NCBI RefSeq assembly: GCF_042100115.1
Contig: NC_091275.1
Location: forward strand, 1,798,001-1,862,000
Length of the DNA: 64,000 nucleotides
Reading direction: 5' to 3'
Origin: Alternaria dauci
Taxonomy: Eukaryota > Ascomycota > Dothideomycetes > Pleosporales > Pleosporaceae
Under the pieces are notes generated by a model, which searched no databases, was not told the DNA's origin, and was given only the letters and a program-made list of their open reading frames with translations. Position numbers and translations under genes: made by a program. Position 1 is the stretch's first letter. Every line of letters starts with the position of its first letter. Of this stretch, positions 38,641 to 49,055 are shown one piece after another.

Positions 38641-40650
38641 TCAAGTCTGCATCCGCTTGAGTCTTTCTTCAGCCGCTCTAGCTCGCCGTTCTCTTTCCAT
38701 TCTAGCTCTCGCTTCCGGCGTCAAGCCCCTCATTTCTTCCTCCCTCAAATCTGCTCCAGTCTTGGCAGGCAGCGCGCCCAAAGACTTGCCCTTGCCTAGC
38801 CTCTGCTCCTTTCTCCTAACCTCTTCAGCCTCGCTTTCTTTGCGTACGCGGTCGGCTTCAACCTTTCGTCGGTCAGCCTCGGCTTTACTTTCTGCAGCTT
38901 TATCGGTCTTTTCTTGAGCGTCTCTCTTGTCAGCTTCGGCTTTAGTGAGGGCTGTAGGAACGGCGGCTCTCTCCCAGTCCCAAGCAGACTCTCCGAGTTC
39001 TGAACGGGCAACGCGGAAAGCATCACGGGTTGCACGGTCACCAGTCAGTGTAAAGGGGGTCCGTGCTTCGTCGTTCATCAGAGTGGGATCGGCACTGGCT
39101 TTCGTCAGAAGTGCCAGGACGATGGGAGCAGAATTGAGCGATGCAGCAAGATGTAGCGGTGTCGGTGTGTGGTGGTTGGTGGGGACAAAGTTGAAGTTTG
39201 GCGGGACGTTGTTTGTCCTAAGGTAGTTGAGAAGCGCGGGTACTTTTGAACGCTTAATCATGGGTATAATCTGTGAAGTGTGCAATGTCGCAGCCTCTTC
39301 TTCTTTTGTTGGCTTCTTGGGCTTAGGTTTCGCTGGGACTGGTGTCGCAACAACCGCTTCTGTTTGGGAAGTATTGAGAGCAGCAAGCGCTGCCTCATCG
39401 ATGGTGCTCTGCTTCACTCGAGTGAGTTCAACAAACGCACGCATCAACTCTTTTTGAGTCGCTCGCCGTGTACTGAAGGGGAAGCCCCGATTGCGTGGGT
39501 CATTGTGATGCAGAACCTGTCCGTCATACGGACCAAAAAGAGTTCTCCGATTAGTCGCGCCGGTTGCGCGTACGAAGATCAGGTCTGCGGTATCAATCAT
39601 GTTCTTCCAGCTAGATAGTAGCTCGCGGACTTCAGCAACAAGTGCAGTTTCGTTGTAACGACGGATGGACGAACCGGCAGAGTGTGCGTTGCCTTTTGCG
39701 TTGTCATTGGCTGATTGCGAGCCTCCTTGTTTCCGTCGTGTAGTGTACCTGTGGAATGTCTTGTGCGCAACTACGGTCGCCGATCGCTCATCGAATCCAG
39801 TGTGGTTCTTTCCTATCTTTGGCGCTAGCGCTACTATCATTGCAGCGAAGTGGCCACCTCCTATCATGCATAGGAAGTAATGCGGCCCGATATCTGTGCC
39901 TGGTGGCGGGACACCGGCCTCGTTCGCCTTGATCTTCGGTAGTTGCTTCGGAGAAAGCTGTTTTTTGCGCAAAGTTTCCAGAATATGCGATTCATCTTCC
40001 TGCTCTGTATTCGAGAAGATTGCGCGATACACGCCTAGTGACATATTGTCGGGTATCGAGGGCGACGTGAACCACATCAACGGAGGCTTGCTAGGCCCTC
40101 TCTGCTTCTTCCGCGAGGCAAACTCGTCAAATACGGGATCTGAAATCTTGGCCTGCTTCTTCAATAGCGCACTAAGCGTGGATTCTTTCGCCTTGACCCC
40201 ATCCTCGTCTTCATCCTCGTCGGATTCTGATGACTCAGACCCTGATATGCTCTCATCCAGATCCCCGATCAGCCTCTCAAACTCTGCCTCGCTTACAGGC
40301 TTTGCGCCTTTTATCTTTTGCTTTAGGTTGTATCCGTGGAGGTCTGATCGGACGTGATTGCGCTGGTCCGCAAGGGATGCAAAGCTGAGCCCACAGAGGT
40401 TGCACGATGTGGCCTTTGCCGGGCTGCTGCTCTCGTCTTCGACGGTATCGGGAGACTCTTTAACGATCTCGGGTGTTCGGAGTGGTATTTCTTCTATCGG
40501 CTGCGCAGGCTGGTCTTTGAGAGCCAGTGTGGATAATAGCTCTTCGGGGAGGTCAAACACTGCGAATGTTAGTGTCATGCGCGCTGGGGATGCATCGGTC
40601 GTTTTACCATAGAGAGGACGCTGTAATAGGTGATCGTCTTTTTGCGCCAT
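38641..40650 (-). CDS. VMS1: Vms1/ANKZF1, ribosome-quality-control peptidyl-tRNA nuclease/hydrolase
   Basis: A single exon of 669 residues. Order of domains: an N-terminal segment; a C2H2 zinc finger (CNLCGLSFASLADQRNHVRSD, about 83-103); an acidic linker; the VLRF1 release-factor-like domain (about 240-410) with MIGGGHFAAMIVAL and HKTFHRYTTRRKQGGSQSA, which carries the catalytic Gly-Ser-Gln; an ankyrin-repeat part (PTPLHLAASLNSAPIVLALL); and a C-terminal Lys/Glu/Arg coiled coil ending in an Arg-rich segment resembling the Cdc48-binding VIM (ARMERERRARAAEERLKR). Vms1 releases stalled nascent chains from peptidyl-tRNA on 60S subunits and cooperates with Cdc48. All key parts are present, so it should be active. 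Confidence 0.93.
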   Translation of the reverse strand: MAQKDDHLLQRPLYGKTTDASPARMTLTFAVFDLPEELLSTLALKDQPAQPIEEIPLRTPEIVKESPDTVEDESSSPAKATSCNLCGLSFASLADQRNHVRSDLHGYNLKQKIKGAKPVSEAEFERLIGDLDESISGSESSESDEDEDEDGVKAKESTLSALLKKQAKISDPVFDEFASRKKQRGPSKPPLMWFTSPSIPDNMSLGVYRAIFSNTEQEDESHILETLRKKQLSPKQLPKIKANEAGVPPPGTDIGPHYFLCMIGGGHFAAMIVALAPKIGKNHTGFDERSATVVAHKTFHRYTTRRKQGGSQSANDNAKGNAHSAGSSIRRYNETALVAEVRELLSSWKNMIDTADLIFVRATGATNRRTLFGPYDGQVLHHNDPRNRGFPFSTRRATQKELMRAFVELTRVKQSTIDEAALAALNTSQTEAVVATPVPAKPKPKKPTKEEEAATLHTSQIIPMIKRSKVPALLNYLRTNNVPPNFNFVPTNHHTPTPLHLAASLNSAPIVLALLTKASADPTLMNDEARTPFTLTGDRATRDAFRVARSELGESAWDWERAAVPTALTKAEADKRDAQEKTDKAAESKAEADRRKVEADRVRKESEAEEVRRKEQRLGKGKSLGALPAKTGADLREEEMRGLTPEARARMERERRARAAEERLKRMQT

Positions 40651-41020
40651 GTTGAATCGTCAGAATTTGGGGTTGGGGGCTGTACGTTGGGAATGGTTGT
40701 GAGCAAGAGATTTGGAGGGGCGCGTTGTAACACGAACATGACGTACATCACAGGAGCCTCTCACGCGAGTCATAGCTCGACGCGCGGGTGCTTGGCGCGT
40801 TCAGCCCTTCACCTGCCACCAGCTTTACTATCAGACTCTTGATTGACTGATAGTTCGACGCCAATATACAGGTTCATACAGTGAAGCAAAGCAAGGTGCT
40901 TGGGAAACACCCCCCTTTTACCGCGGTACAATACAGTGTAACTCAACAGCGCTGTGCCTGCGTCTTATCACCAGCATGTCCATTGAATCAACACTTCGAC
41001 GCCAAGGGATTGGGGAAAAG
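40651..41020. other. Intergenic region with repeat copy B
   Basis: 370 bases between the Vms1 start and the stop of the first F-box gene. Contains repeat copy B and the Vms1 promoter. No gene is supported. Confidence 0.45.
40861..40976 (+). repeat. Degenerate direct repeat, copy B
   Basis: The second copy, aligned to 38231-38339 in the same orientation with small indels. It ends 45 bases before the F-box stop codon, so it lies in that gene's likely 3' UTR. Confidence 0.6.
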
Positions 41021-42472
41021 CTACGCATACTCTGCAGCAGCGACTTGGACGAACACCCAACCCGGTTCTACAAAGTCCAACAACTGCAGCGGATCCGGCC
41101 CCTCAATGTGGGCGGGAATGGACACAAACTCTATGTTCTGTTCCGCGAAGCACCGATGCAGCTGTGCAAAATCTGGCGGAAAATGTCCCAAAAAAGGCGG
41201 CCAGTCTACCACAGCCACTCTTTCCAATGACAGCCTCGAAGGGGCGGTACTAGCGAGATAGCGCAGCATCTCCGTCGGTCCCTCCCACCCTTTTGAGCCC
41301 CAGTGTTCTTGCCAGTCGATTTCAAAACTCATCTCCTTGAGTTTTGGTGGAAGTAGGCGCACCAGTTTCGTCACAAAATCAGGAGTGCATTGCGATGATT
41401 CATCGTCGTGCGTTATCAGGCCCATGTCCAACGAACGAAGGTTCGACATGCCGGATGCCAATCGGGCTACCTGTAGTACATGCTCCTGATGGAGCATCTG
41501 GTGGTCACCACGGATGGAGAGATGCTCAAGCGTTGTACGGTTTAATTTGAAAGCTGCTGCAAGCTGGCCAAACTTTGACAAAAGACTTTGTGGCTGAAAG
41601 CCGCGTTGGTCTAAAACGTCGATGGATCAAGTCAGCTTTTTTCTCACTCATTCCTCACAAGGGGATATTTTACCGTTGTTGATGTCTTGTTCGTACGCAA
41701 AGCTTTTTAACTGTTTGCAGGCTTCGGTAAAGTATTTCAGCGTCGACACCTGCACAACAGATCGCTTCAACGTGATTTTTTCAACTTGAGACGAAGCTGG
41801 GTCCAAAACTGTTGCAAGTGGAATATCTCTGTCCCAAACACGTTCGTGGTCGGTGCGCTCGGGGAGAACCAAGTCCGAAGCGATGAGTTCGCGAAGTGAA
41901 GGAAGGAGGAACAAGTGTGCTATGGCTTCCAACGACAGTGGACCATGTATGTTGATGCTTCTCAGATGTAGATACCGATATTGGTTCTCTGTGACCGTCG
42001 TGAACCAGTAGTCGCCATCCGGCCAGCAGATTCTATCTGCGATAACAAGCGTACGGAGATTCGGAGTGAACATTAGGAGTATCTCGACGAACTCATGATC
42101 ACGCCGAAGCCTATCAATATTACATATTGATCTCTCCCGGTGAGACAATTCTAAAGTCTTGATACAGCTGGATAGGACCGCCTGGTTATTCTCAATATCG
42201 TCGTGATCGTTGAAGCTGTGCCTCCATGTAATATTCTGGATTCGATTTGCAAGCGTGGGACTCGACCATAGCGTACGCAGCAGAGGCCACGGACGTCGTA
42301 CTAGGAGGTTTCGGTACAAATGATCGACCGACAGCGTGTACATACGACGGCTCGTCAAGCCTAGGTTGCATATATCCTTGGCGTTGTCGTTCGGCATGCG
42401 CTCGATGATGCTCATGATAAGTTCGTTGGGGAGAGCATCAAAGCCATACCTAGATGGGAGGTGAGTAGCCAT
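41021..42472 (-). CDS. F-box/LRR-type protein, tandem paralog 1
   Basis: Exons 41674-42472 and 41021-41610 join through a split Asp codon across a 63-base intron, giving 462 residues. I set the start at 42472 (MATHLPSRYG) because the F-box (FDALPNELIMSIIERMPNDN) then sits about 10 residues from the N-terminus, as in its neighbour. Two in-frame ATGs further up (42661, 42808) would add a hydrophobic leader, and the upper one would overlap the neighbour's stop. After the F-box come leucine-rich repeat-like segments (for example SHRERSICNIDRL, LHLRSINIHGPLSLEAIAHL, LEHLSIRGDHQML). F-box proteins link substrates to Skp1-cullin ubiquitin ligases; the target is unknown. The end (LLDFVEPGWVFVQ) matches the neighbour's end. 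Confidence 0.75.
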
Positions 42473-42791
42473 TTCATCTACTATGCTGTCTGAGTGGACG
42501 GTCGGTGGGCGGATACCCCGGCGTCGACGGCTTGTTACGCATTGAAGCATTTGTCCCATGACGCAAAAGGAATTGACGCAAAGTACGATAACAGGGATGA
42601 GGAGCTTCCCCGCGTTGGGAGGGACGCTAGGTAATGAGTCGGCTGTGTCAGCGGCAAGCATGGTTTTATTGGCTAGTACTACACTAATACGCACCCGTTC
42701 CGTACGAAAACCGTGTGAAAACCATCTAGAGCTTCTCCGGCAATTGTATACATACACTTCTCTAAGCTTAGTTAGACGATGTGTGAGAGAA
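42473..42791. other. Spacer between tandem F-box genes
   Basis: 319 bases, open in the frame of paralog 1, but probably leader and promoter. If the start at 42661 is used, part of this is coding and encodes a hydrophobic segment (LLIPVIVLCVNSFCVMG). Confidence 0.4.
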
Positions 42792-44273
42792 TCAGCAATG
42801 TTTCGCAAAATACTCCGTGTAACGAATCCAGAGCCAATCAGGCTCCACGTCTTCTATGACAGTCAGTAGCTCTTGATCAGTCTCTTCGTAGACTACATCG
42901 AAGCGCATTCCCCAGCGTTCGTATGCCCGCTTCAAACTGATGACTTCGTCTTGGAGAGGGAACCAGCCTGCAAGCGCTGGCCAATCTACGATAGAGATGC
43001 ACTTCAATCTGGAGTTTGAGCGAGCCGCGGCTTCGGCCAAGTGCCGTAAAATATCAATGAAGAGCTGTAACTCGGGTTCTTCGCCACGCCTCTCATAACC
43101 CCACTGAATCTGTAGGGACTCGAGTGTATCAGGAAATGCGAATATGATGCTTGAAGCTATAACTGATGGATCTCCTGATTGTGTGAGATCCAACCCTCTG
43201 AACGTGCTGATATTGCAAGGACCAATATTCAGAGTACGAAGTTTTCCGAGAACTGGAACAACAGTGTGATGACAAAGTGACGACATCTCTTCATGCGTCA
43301 CTGATAAGTCCATGCGTAAACATAGACTTTCGAGAGAGCTGTCTGGACCCCAGCACAGGTTTCCGATCCATGGGAAAACAGACGGCTGCATCCCGGGATG
43401 CGATGCAAGTTCGTGACAGACATGCTCGTAGGTGAAACTCTTGAGTTTCTTAAGTTTTCCAAGAATTTCTACTGCAGAAGGAATGTGCAGATCCGATTCC
43501 CGTATAACCAGAATTTCAAGAGACGAACCGCTCGCCAATCGTCGATCAACATAGTATTCGCCATCATCAGCCCATGAGAAAGCCCTGCCAGGCTCTTCGC
43601 GCATGTCGACGGCTTGTGTAAGACTCAGGATGCGTATGGACGGCAAAGTCAGAAGAGGCACGATATTTCTCAGGCGTAGAGGACCGAACACAGTAACGGA
43701 TCGAAGGTTTTCGAAACTAGATGGGTTGGCAGCCACGCTTTTGAACCAGTAACTGTGGTCGTCCCATTGCCATGCGTCGCGTACAGTAATTTTCTCAACC
43801 TTGGGCGTAAAGAACAAGAAGAACTCCAGATACCACCAATGAACTTCAAATTCGGAAGAGAAGCCTATGAAGCGTCCAGGCAGGTCTGTAGATAGCTCTG
43901 TAGTGTCCAAGATGGCTCCAGAACTCCTCAGTATGTTGGCAAGGGTATGCCTATCGCCTAGAGGAAGGCACCGACGTCTAGATGATCGGTTCCAGTAGTT
44001 CTGATACCAGACCACCTCTTTGATGTATCCCACAAATTCATGGCGTTCGTCTGGAGGCGACAGCACTATGGTGCGCAGAAATTGCTCTGGGGCGTAACCT
44101 GGAAACCTCTGATAGAGTCGACCTTTCGTAAGACGACGGAAACGCGAACTTGTCGCATACAAATTGCGCAATGTCAAATAGTCGTCTGTGCGCAGTTGAT
44201 CTAGAACGAGAAGGATCAATTCGTCGGGAAGTGTTCCCAGGCTTGGGCTTGGTGCAGGTATGGAAAGGTCCAT
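42792..44273 (-). CDS. F-box/LRR-type protein, tandem paralog 2
   Basis: A single exon of 493 residues, start at 44273 (MDLSIPAPSPSLG); a frame extension of 25 codons upstream is hydrophobic and unlikely. The F-box is at 14-50 (LPDELILLVLDQLRTDDY, then LYATSSRFRRL). LRR-like strands follow (SSFENLRSVTVFGPLRLRNI, SLEILVIRESDLHIPSAVEI, KLRTLNIGPCNISTF). Its C-terminal region (KCISIVDWPALAGWFP, then VIEDVEPDWLWIR) matches the C-terminal region of paralog 1 (ERVAVVDWPPFLGHFP, then LLDFVEPGWVFVQ), so the pair arose by tandem duplication and diverged strongly. Paralog 1 has an intron that this one lacks at the corresponding place. Likely a substrate adaptor of an SCF ubiquitin ligase. Confidence 0.78.
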   Translation of the reverse strand: MDLSIPAPSPSLGTLPDELILLVLDQLRTDDYLTLRNLYATSSRFRRLTKGRLYQRFPGYAPEQFLRTIVLSPPDERHEFVGYIKEVVWYQNYWNRSSRRRCLPLGDRHTLANILRSSGAILDTTELSTDLPGRFIGFSSEFEVHWWYLEFFLFFTPKVEKITVRDAWQWDDHSYWFKSVAANPSSFENLRSVTVFGPLRLRNIVPLLTLPSIRILSLTQAVDMREEPGRAFSWADDGEYYVDRRLASGSSLEILVIRESDLHIPSAVEILGKLKKLKSFTYEHVCHELASHPGMQPSVFPWIGNLCWGPDSSLESLCLRMDLSVTHEEMSSLCHHTVVPVLGKLRTLNIGPCNISTFRGLDLTQSGDPSVIASSIIFAFPDTLESLQIQWGYERRGEEPELQLFIDILRHLAEAAARSNSRLKCISIVDWPALAGWFPLQDEVISLKRAYERWGMRFDVVYEETDQELLTVIEDVEPDWLWIRYTEYFAKHC

Positions 44274-45254
44274 CGGTCCGCAGAGGGGTAGAATATTGGC
44301 GGGCGAGAAGCCAAGCAGTCCGACCTGTATCACCAACAAAGTATGCACCCGAAGCGGCTGCTAGAACGGAGATATAACAATACCGTAGTGGTAGTGGCAG
44401 GGATGTGGAAGCCGCCCGCGCAAGCCCTTTCCGCCTGCTCCATGGCGGCTCGATCTGCAGGGGTCACGCTACTTAGGTAATCAGCCTGCCACCATCTTTC
44501 ACGCCGTTGGAACAGCTAGTCTCTCATAACACCCTCCAATTTATGAAAGTGCTTTACGCTCTCGTGAATGCTCAACACTCACATTACTCACTTACCTTCC
44601 GAAAGACGGCTCTACGTTGGCCCTGTCCTAACGCCCCGTAGAAATCTCAACGCCAAGTAAGGCCCGCATACGCCCATGTCAAGCTGACTATTGCCTCTGC
44701 AACGCTGAGGCGCAGCGCACAGTGGATTCCTTAGATGTGAATCTACCTGTATTGCATCCATGTAAGTCACCCTTCGGACGGACAACAAATATTATCCGCC
44801 ACACAAATTACTCAATTAGCAGGCATCCTAGCACGCCTTCCATAACACACGTCTATTGCTGTCATTAAAAAGTAGCCGCTCATCGTATTGACCCATCAGC
44901 ACTAGCAACAGGGCGTCTGGGTCTAGTCTAGAGTGTGCACTCTGTCGCCACCACTAGATGCACGGCTGAGTGAATGATTGCTTCTATTATGCGGAGTACT
45001 GTATAGACGCTTATGTCGACGGTGCCTAGGTCCGGGTGGGTGTTCGAGCAAGCATCAATTATCCTACAGCTGCACGCACATCTCGCGCGCTAGCTATACG
45101 CGACGAGATGCTGGTCTGGAGCGACGTGCTTACGCCAGGGTCGCATGCTGTAGTGTAACAGCACTTGAGATGGAGAAAAATCCAAGGCTATATCGTCCTA
45201 TGTTTCAATGCTTCGCACACTGTGGTCTCCTCAGTCAATTGTGCGAACCTCACA
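44274..45254. other. Intergenic region
   Basis: 981 bases between the divergent F-box and tyrosinase genes. No gene is supported; it contains both promoters. Confidence 0.45.
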
Positions 45255-46559
45255 ATGAAGCTCGCTTTCGCTTTCTGGGTCTTGATCAGTGGCGCCGTCG
45301 CACAGGCTCCGCAAACTGATGCGTTGGCTAAACATGGGCTCGAGCAGCTCTGGCTTGATGTTGCCAAGCACCCCGACAGCTACACGAAGGACTGCACATC
45401 GAGGACAGCCGCCCGACGACGCGAATGGTATGTTCATCCTGGCAATATCAGAGATCTCGCTCATGCTCTCAAGGTCCCAGCTAAAGCGTTGGGAAAAGCT
45501 GAACTACATCAACGCTATTCAGTGCACTGGGAAAAAGAAGGCCAGAACTCCAGCCGCCATTGCCTCCGGAGCCAAAAGTCGCTATGATGACTTCGTTGTC
45601 ACTCATATCTTGCTGACACAATACACGCATGGCAATGTTCGCTCTTCTCGTGTCTATGTTGCACTACACAGCTGGCTAACCTCGACAAGGGTAACTTTCT
45701 GTCATGGCATCGTTACTTCATGTGGGCGTGGGAACAGACGCTGCGCAACGAGTGCGGATACAAAGGATATCTCCCCTACTACAACTGGGCCTTGTGGGCT
45801 GATGACCCCGCCGCTTCCCCTCTACTCGACGGAAGCGATACGAGTATCTCTGGAAACGGAGAATATATCCCTGGTCGCAATGCTACCTGTGTACCCAACC
45901 CAAACCGATGCCTCGTACAGGTTCCTCCGGGCAATGGCGGTGGTTGTGTTACATCAGGGCCCTTCAAGCAGTAGGTGGTCGTTCATGAGGCGTATATGTT
46001 GCATCCAGCTTACTGATGATCGTCTAGCTGGCAGATGCACATTGGACCAATTTCGTCCCTTGATACTACTGTACAGCCAAATCCATCCCCTGATGGCCTA
46101 GGCTACAACCCGAGATGCATTAGCCGAGACATCAACACACGTTCCTCGTCCGAAACCACCGATGCCAAGGTCGCCGAATTGATCACAGCCAGTGCCAACA
46201 TCTCTGCTTTTCAAGACACGCTCCAGAACCCTCTCCCAGGAAGCCTTCGCGTTCATCTCGGCGGTCACCAAACGATAGCCGGTGATGCTGGCTCCGATTT
46301 TTACAACTCTCCGTCCGACCCATACTTCTGGAACCACCACGCACAGATTGACCGGATTTGGTGGATTTGGCAGAACCAGAACTTGGAGGACAGGCGCTTC
46401 ACGATTGCTGGTACGCTCACATTTCTGAACAATCCACCAACGAGGAACGCGACGCTGGAAGATGTTATGACGTTTGGCGAGTATCTAGGCTTCCCAAACA
46501 TGACGATCAGAGAGGCATCAAGTACTCTTGCTGGGCCTTTTTGCTACATCTACGAGTAG
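45255..46559 (+). CDS. Secreted tyrosinase (type-3 copper)
   Basis: Exons 45255-45427, 45474-45636, 45690-45970 and 46028-46559 give 382 residues. A signal peptide (KLAFAFWVLISGAVAQA) precedes the tyrosinase domain. Copper A ligands are the two His in THILLTQYTHG and the His in SWHRYF. Copper B ligands are the two His in VHLGGHQ and the His in FWNHHAQIDRIWWIW. The stretch WAWEQTLRNECGYKGYLPYY is the classic family segment. There is no long C-terminal lid extension, as in short secreted ascomycete tyrosinases. It should hydroxylate monophenols and oxidise diphenols, in melanin formation or plant-phenol detoxification. The second intron has a weak donor (gttcgc); the other splices are ordinary. 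Confidence 0.88.
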
Positions 46560-46975
46560 ATATGCCCTGTAGGCAGTTGATCCAGTTTTACAAACCCTCT
46601 AAATCATCACCTAGATGTTTCTTATGATCCTTTCAATACCCTGTCTCTCTCCACTCCTCCATCCTCCTTTTGCTCTTGTACAAGTTGCCAATATATTTCA
46701 TATGCTTGCATGCATAGCGTGAAATTAAGGGGGTTTCAGCGTGGCGAAGTGTAAAGTACTTGTGGCACCGTAAGCTTTCGCCCCATGCGGCCAAGACCCT
46801 GCGCGACTTCAACTTGCTACATCGCTCAAGATGGATTAGCTTTCAACCCCCAATTTAAAACGGGACATCTGAAGAGTTTGTCGAGATAGCATGTACCCCG
46901 TTTAGGCAGAGCAGGTTGGAGCACTAGAGATAAAAATATATGTCGATCGGCTTATTCTTCTCGTCTTGTGGAACT
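46560..46975. other. Convergent intergenic region
   Basis: 416 bases between the facing 3' ends of the tyrosinase and TAH18 genes. Nothing coding is seen. Confidence 0.5.
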
Positions 46976-49055
46976 CTACCACGTCTCCTGCCTATATCTT
47001 CCACTCTTTTCCATGCCCAATAGATAAGCCTCTGCACCCTCTCTATCCATGCTTCCATGTTCTTGGAAAGCTTCGATGAGCGCTTCCCGTATCGCTTGGG
47101 GCATTTTGCCCGACGAGCCGCAGATGTACAGGATGCCGGATTTGCGAAAGAGATGCGAGAAGACAAGTGGGGAATGTTGTCGAATAAGATCTTGAACATA
47201 GACCTTTTGCCGCTGTTATGTTGTTAGTAAGGATTCTCAGCGATGGGAAATGGATACTTGCTTGGTCTCTGGAAAATGCCGCAAAGACTTCTAGAGGTAC
47301 ACCAGATGATTGCAGTTGCGCCCATTCCTCCTTGAAGAAGTAGTCTGATTCGGCATTGCGACAGCCGAAGAAGAGCAGATCCTTGACATTTTCATTGTCC
47401 TCCTGCGCGTGACCATTTAGAAGTTTCTTGTGCTCTTCGCGCCAGTGTTTGCGTTGATATATCAGCGCACGCATGGGTGCCACACCTGTCCCTGGGCCCA
47501 CCATAACAACCGGTTTATCGAGTTCATCTCTGCTCACACCGAGCCCGCCTCGCGAAAGCGTGACCGTAATTTCTTGTCCTGCGGTGAGCGAAGCGATGTA
47601 GCGCGTCGCAACACCTTGTCTTATTCTTTTGATGATTGTCTTATACTTTACTATCGCAATCAAAAGCTCAATCTCTGTCTTCTTTTCTAGCTCCGCGGTC
47701 GGGTTCATCGCACTTGCGATGCTGAATTGGCGACCGCGCAGAGTAGGGATGATACCGCACGCGCGCTGCCAGGGTATTTTCACAGATTCAAACTCCTGCA
47801 AGACCTCTAAGATGCTGCGGCGTGGACGTGTGGTGTAGTCGTATAGTTCATCCAGATATTGAGGGTCGGTAAACTCGAGTAATCTTGCTTTGTGGAACTC
47901 GTCACTCGTGTAATGCGCGAGCTGGGCGAAGAACGACCTTCGGGGTATAGCCATAATGTCGAGATGACTGGTCAAAAGCTGTCTCAAGGTTGTTGTACCA
48001 CCTGGATCCATATTAGGAATAGGTAGGGTGGTGCTGGAGGGTGTCGATGAGGATGAAGGGACAAAGCGGAGTGGTACGTCAGCGATGGAGGTCCAGCCCA
48101 TACATTCGAGGAAGAGCGATACATCAGAGGGAAAGTTCTTGGGGTAGATTGTGAGTACATCGCCCGGGACATATGGATGGGACTCTGGTATTTCGAACTT
48201 GATATGTCGCACGTCCTGCCAGTGGGTTGTCGGCGTGACTCTCTCAGTGCTTGCAATCTTCGCAGTAAGTCCGCCGGGTATGCTAAGAAGATCTGGTGGA
48301 GGATTCTCAGGCACGTCGCTGTTCAACCCTGACGCAGATCCGGCATTGGGTGAGGATGCTGCACCATCTTCCACAATCTCAAGCACCCATTTCGGGTCTA
48401 GTAGAACGTCGTCCGGTATCGGCTCAATGCCATTGGGGAGCGGGTAAGAACCAAGTAGATGTTGGCGAAGTTTTGTTGACCATGGCAGGAAGGAGCCATC
48501 GATGCTTGGAATGGTCAGACATGCGCTGAGAAGTGGGATGGAGTTTTGGCTGTATGGAGAAGCATTGATGACATTGACATACCCGTCTGGATGCTGCTCG
48601 TCTGACTCGCCGCGATGGCATATTGGCTGGGCTCCGAGCTGGACGAGCCGGTTGTACAGCTTGCGATGCGCCCAGTTGTACTTTGGATAGGACGTGTCAC
48701 CAAGACCAAAGGATGCAAATCTCATCTGGTGCAGGCATCCTGGGCGCAACCGAGCACTTCGGATGGCTTTCCAGAACTTCTGGCTGTTGGGTGGTAGTTC
48801 GCCCTGGCCGGTGGTGGAGATGGCGATGAGGACGACATGATGTTGCAGCAGCTGCCTCTACCAAGAGTCAACCATGGTTCCTTGGACGCAGCATGGCCGC
48901 GAACATACTAGAGTGATGGCGTTGAGCTCAGCGACTTGGGTATCGAATCTCAGACGCTCAGCGACCCTTCCCATTTCCTCAGCCACATCCTGCGCGTTGC
49001 CTGTTTCGGAGCCGTAAACGACCAGGGCGCGGCGCGCTTGGGGTGCACTCGACAT
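46976..49055 (-). CDS. TAH18: NADPH-dependent diflavin oxidoreductase Tah18
   Basis: Exons 48909-49055, 47262-48857 and 46976-47212 give 659 residues, all joined in phase 0. The first intron is 51 bases. The second (49 bases) has a GC donor (gcaagt), a ttactaac branch and an acag acceptor; it must be used because only it continues FSRDQ into RQKVYVQDLI. Flavodoxin domain: ALVVYGSETGNAQDVAEEM, AISTTGQGELP, FGLGDTSYPKYNWA. FAD domain: RRSILEVLQEF and GRQFSIASAM. NADPH domain: VGPGTGVAPMRALI, FFGCRNAESDYFF and YICGSSGKMP. Tah18 passes electrons from NADPH through FAD and FMN to the Fe-S protein Dre2, the first step of cytosolic Fe-S protein assembly. Confidence 0.93.

Noticed and set aside
42473..42808. 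N-terminal extension of F-box paralog 1 as a membrane anchor
   Set aside because: The upper ATG overlaps the neighbour's stop codon, and the F-box would sit unusually far from the N-terminus. Kept only as an alternative.
44274..44348. Hydrophobic 25-codon extension of F-box paralog 2
   Set aside because: It would put a signal-like helix on a nuclear/cytosolic adaptor; the downstream ATG gives a normal F-box N-terminus.
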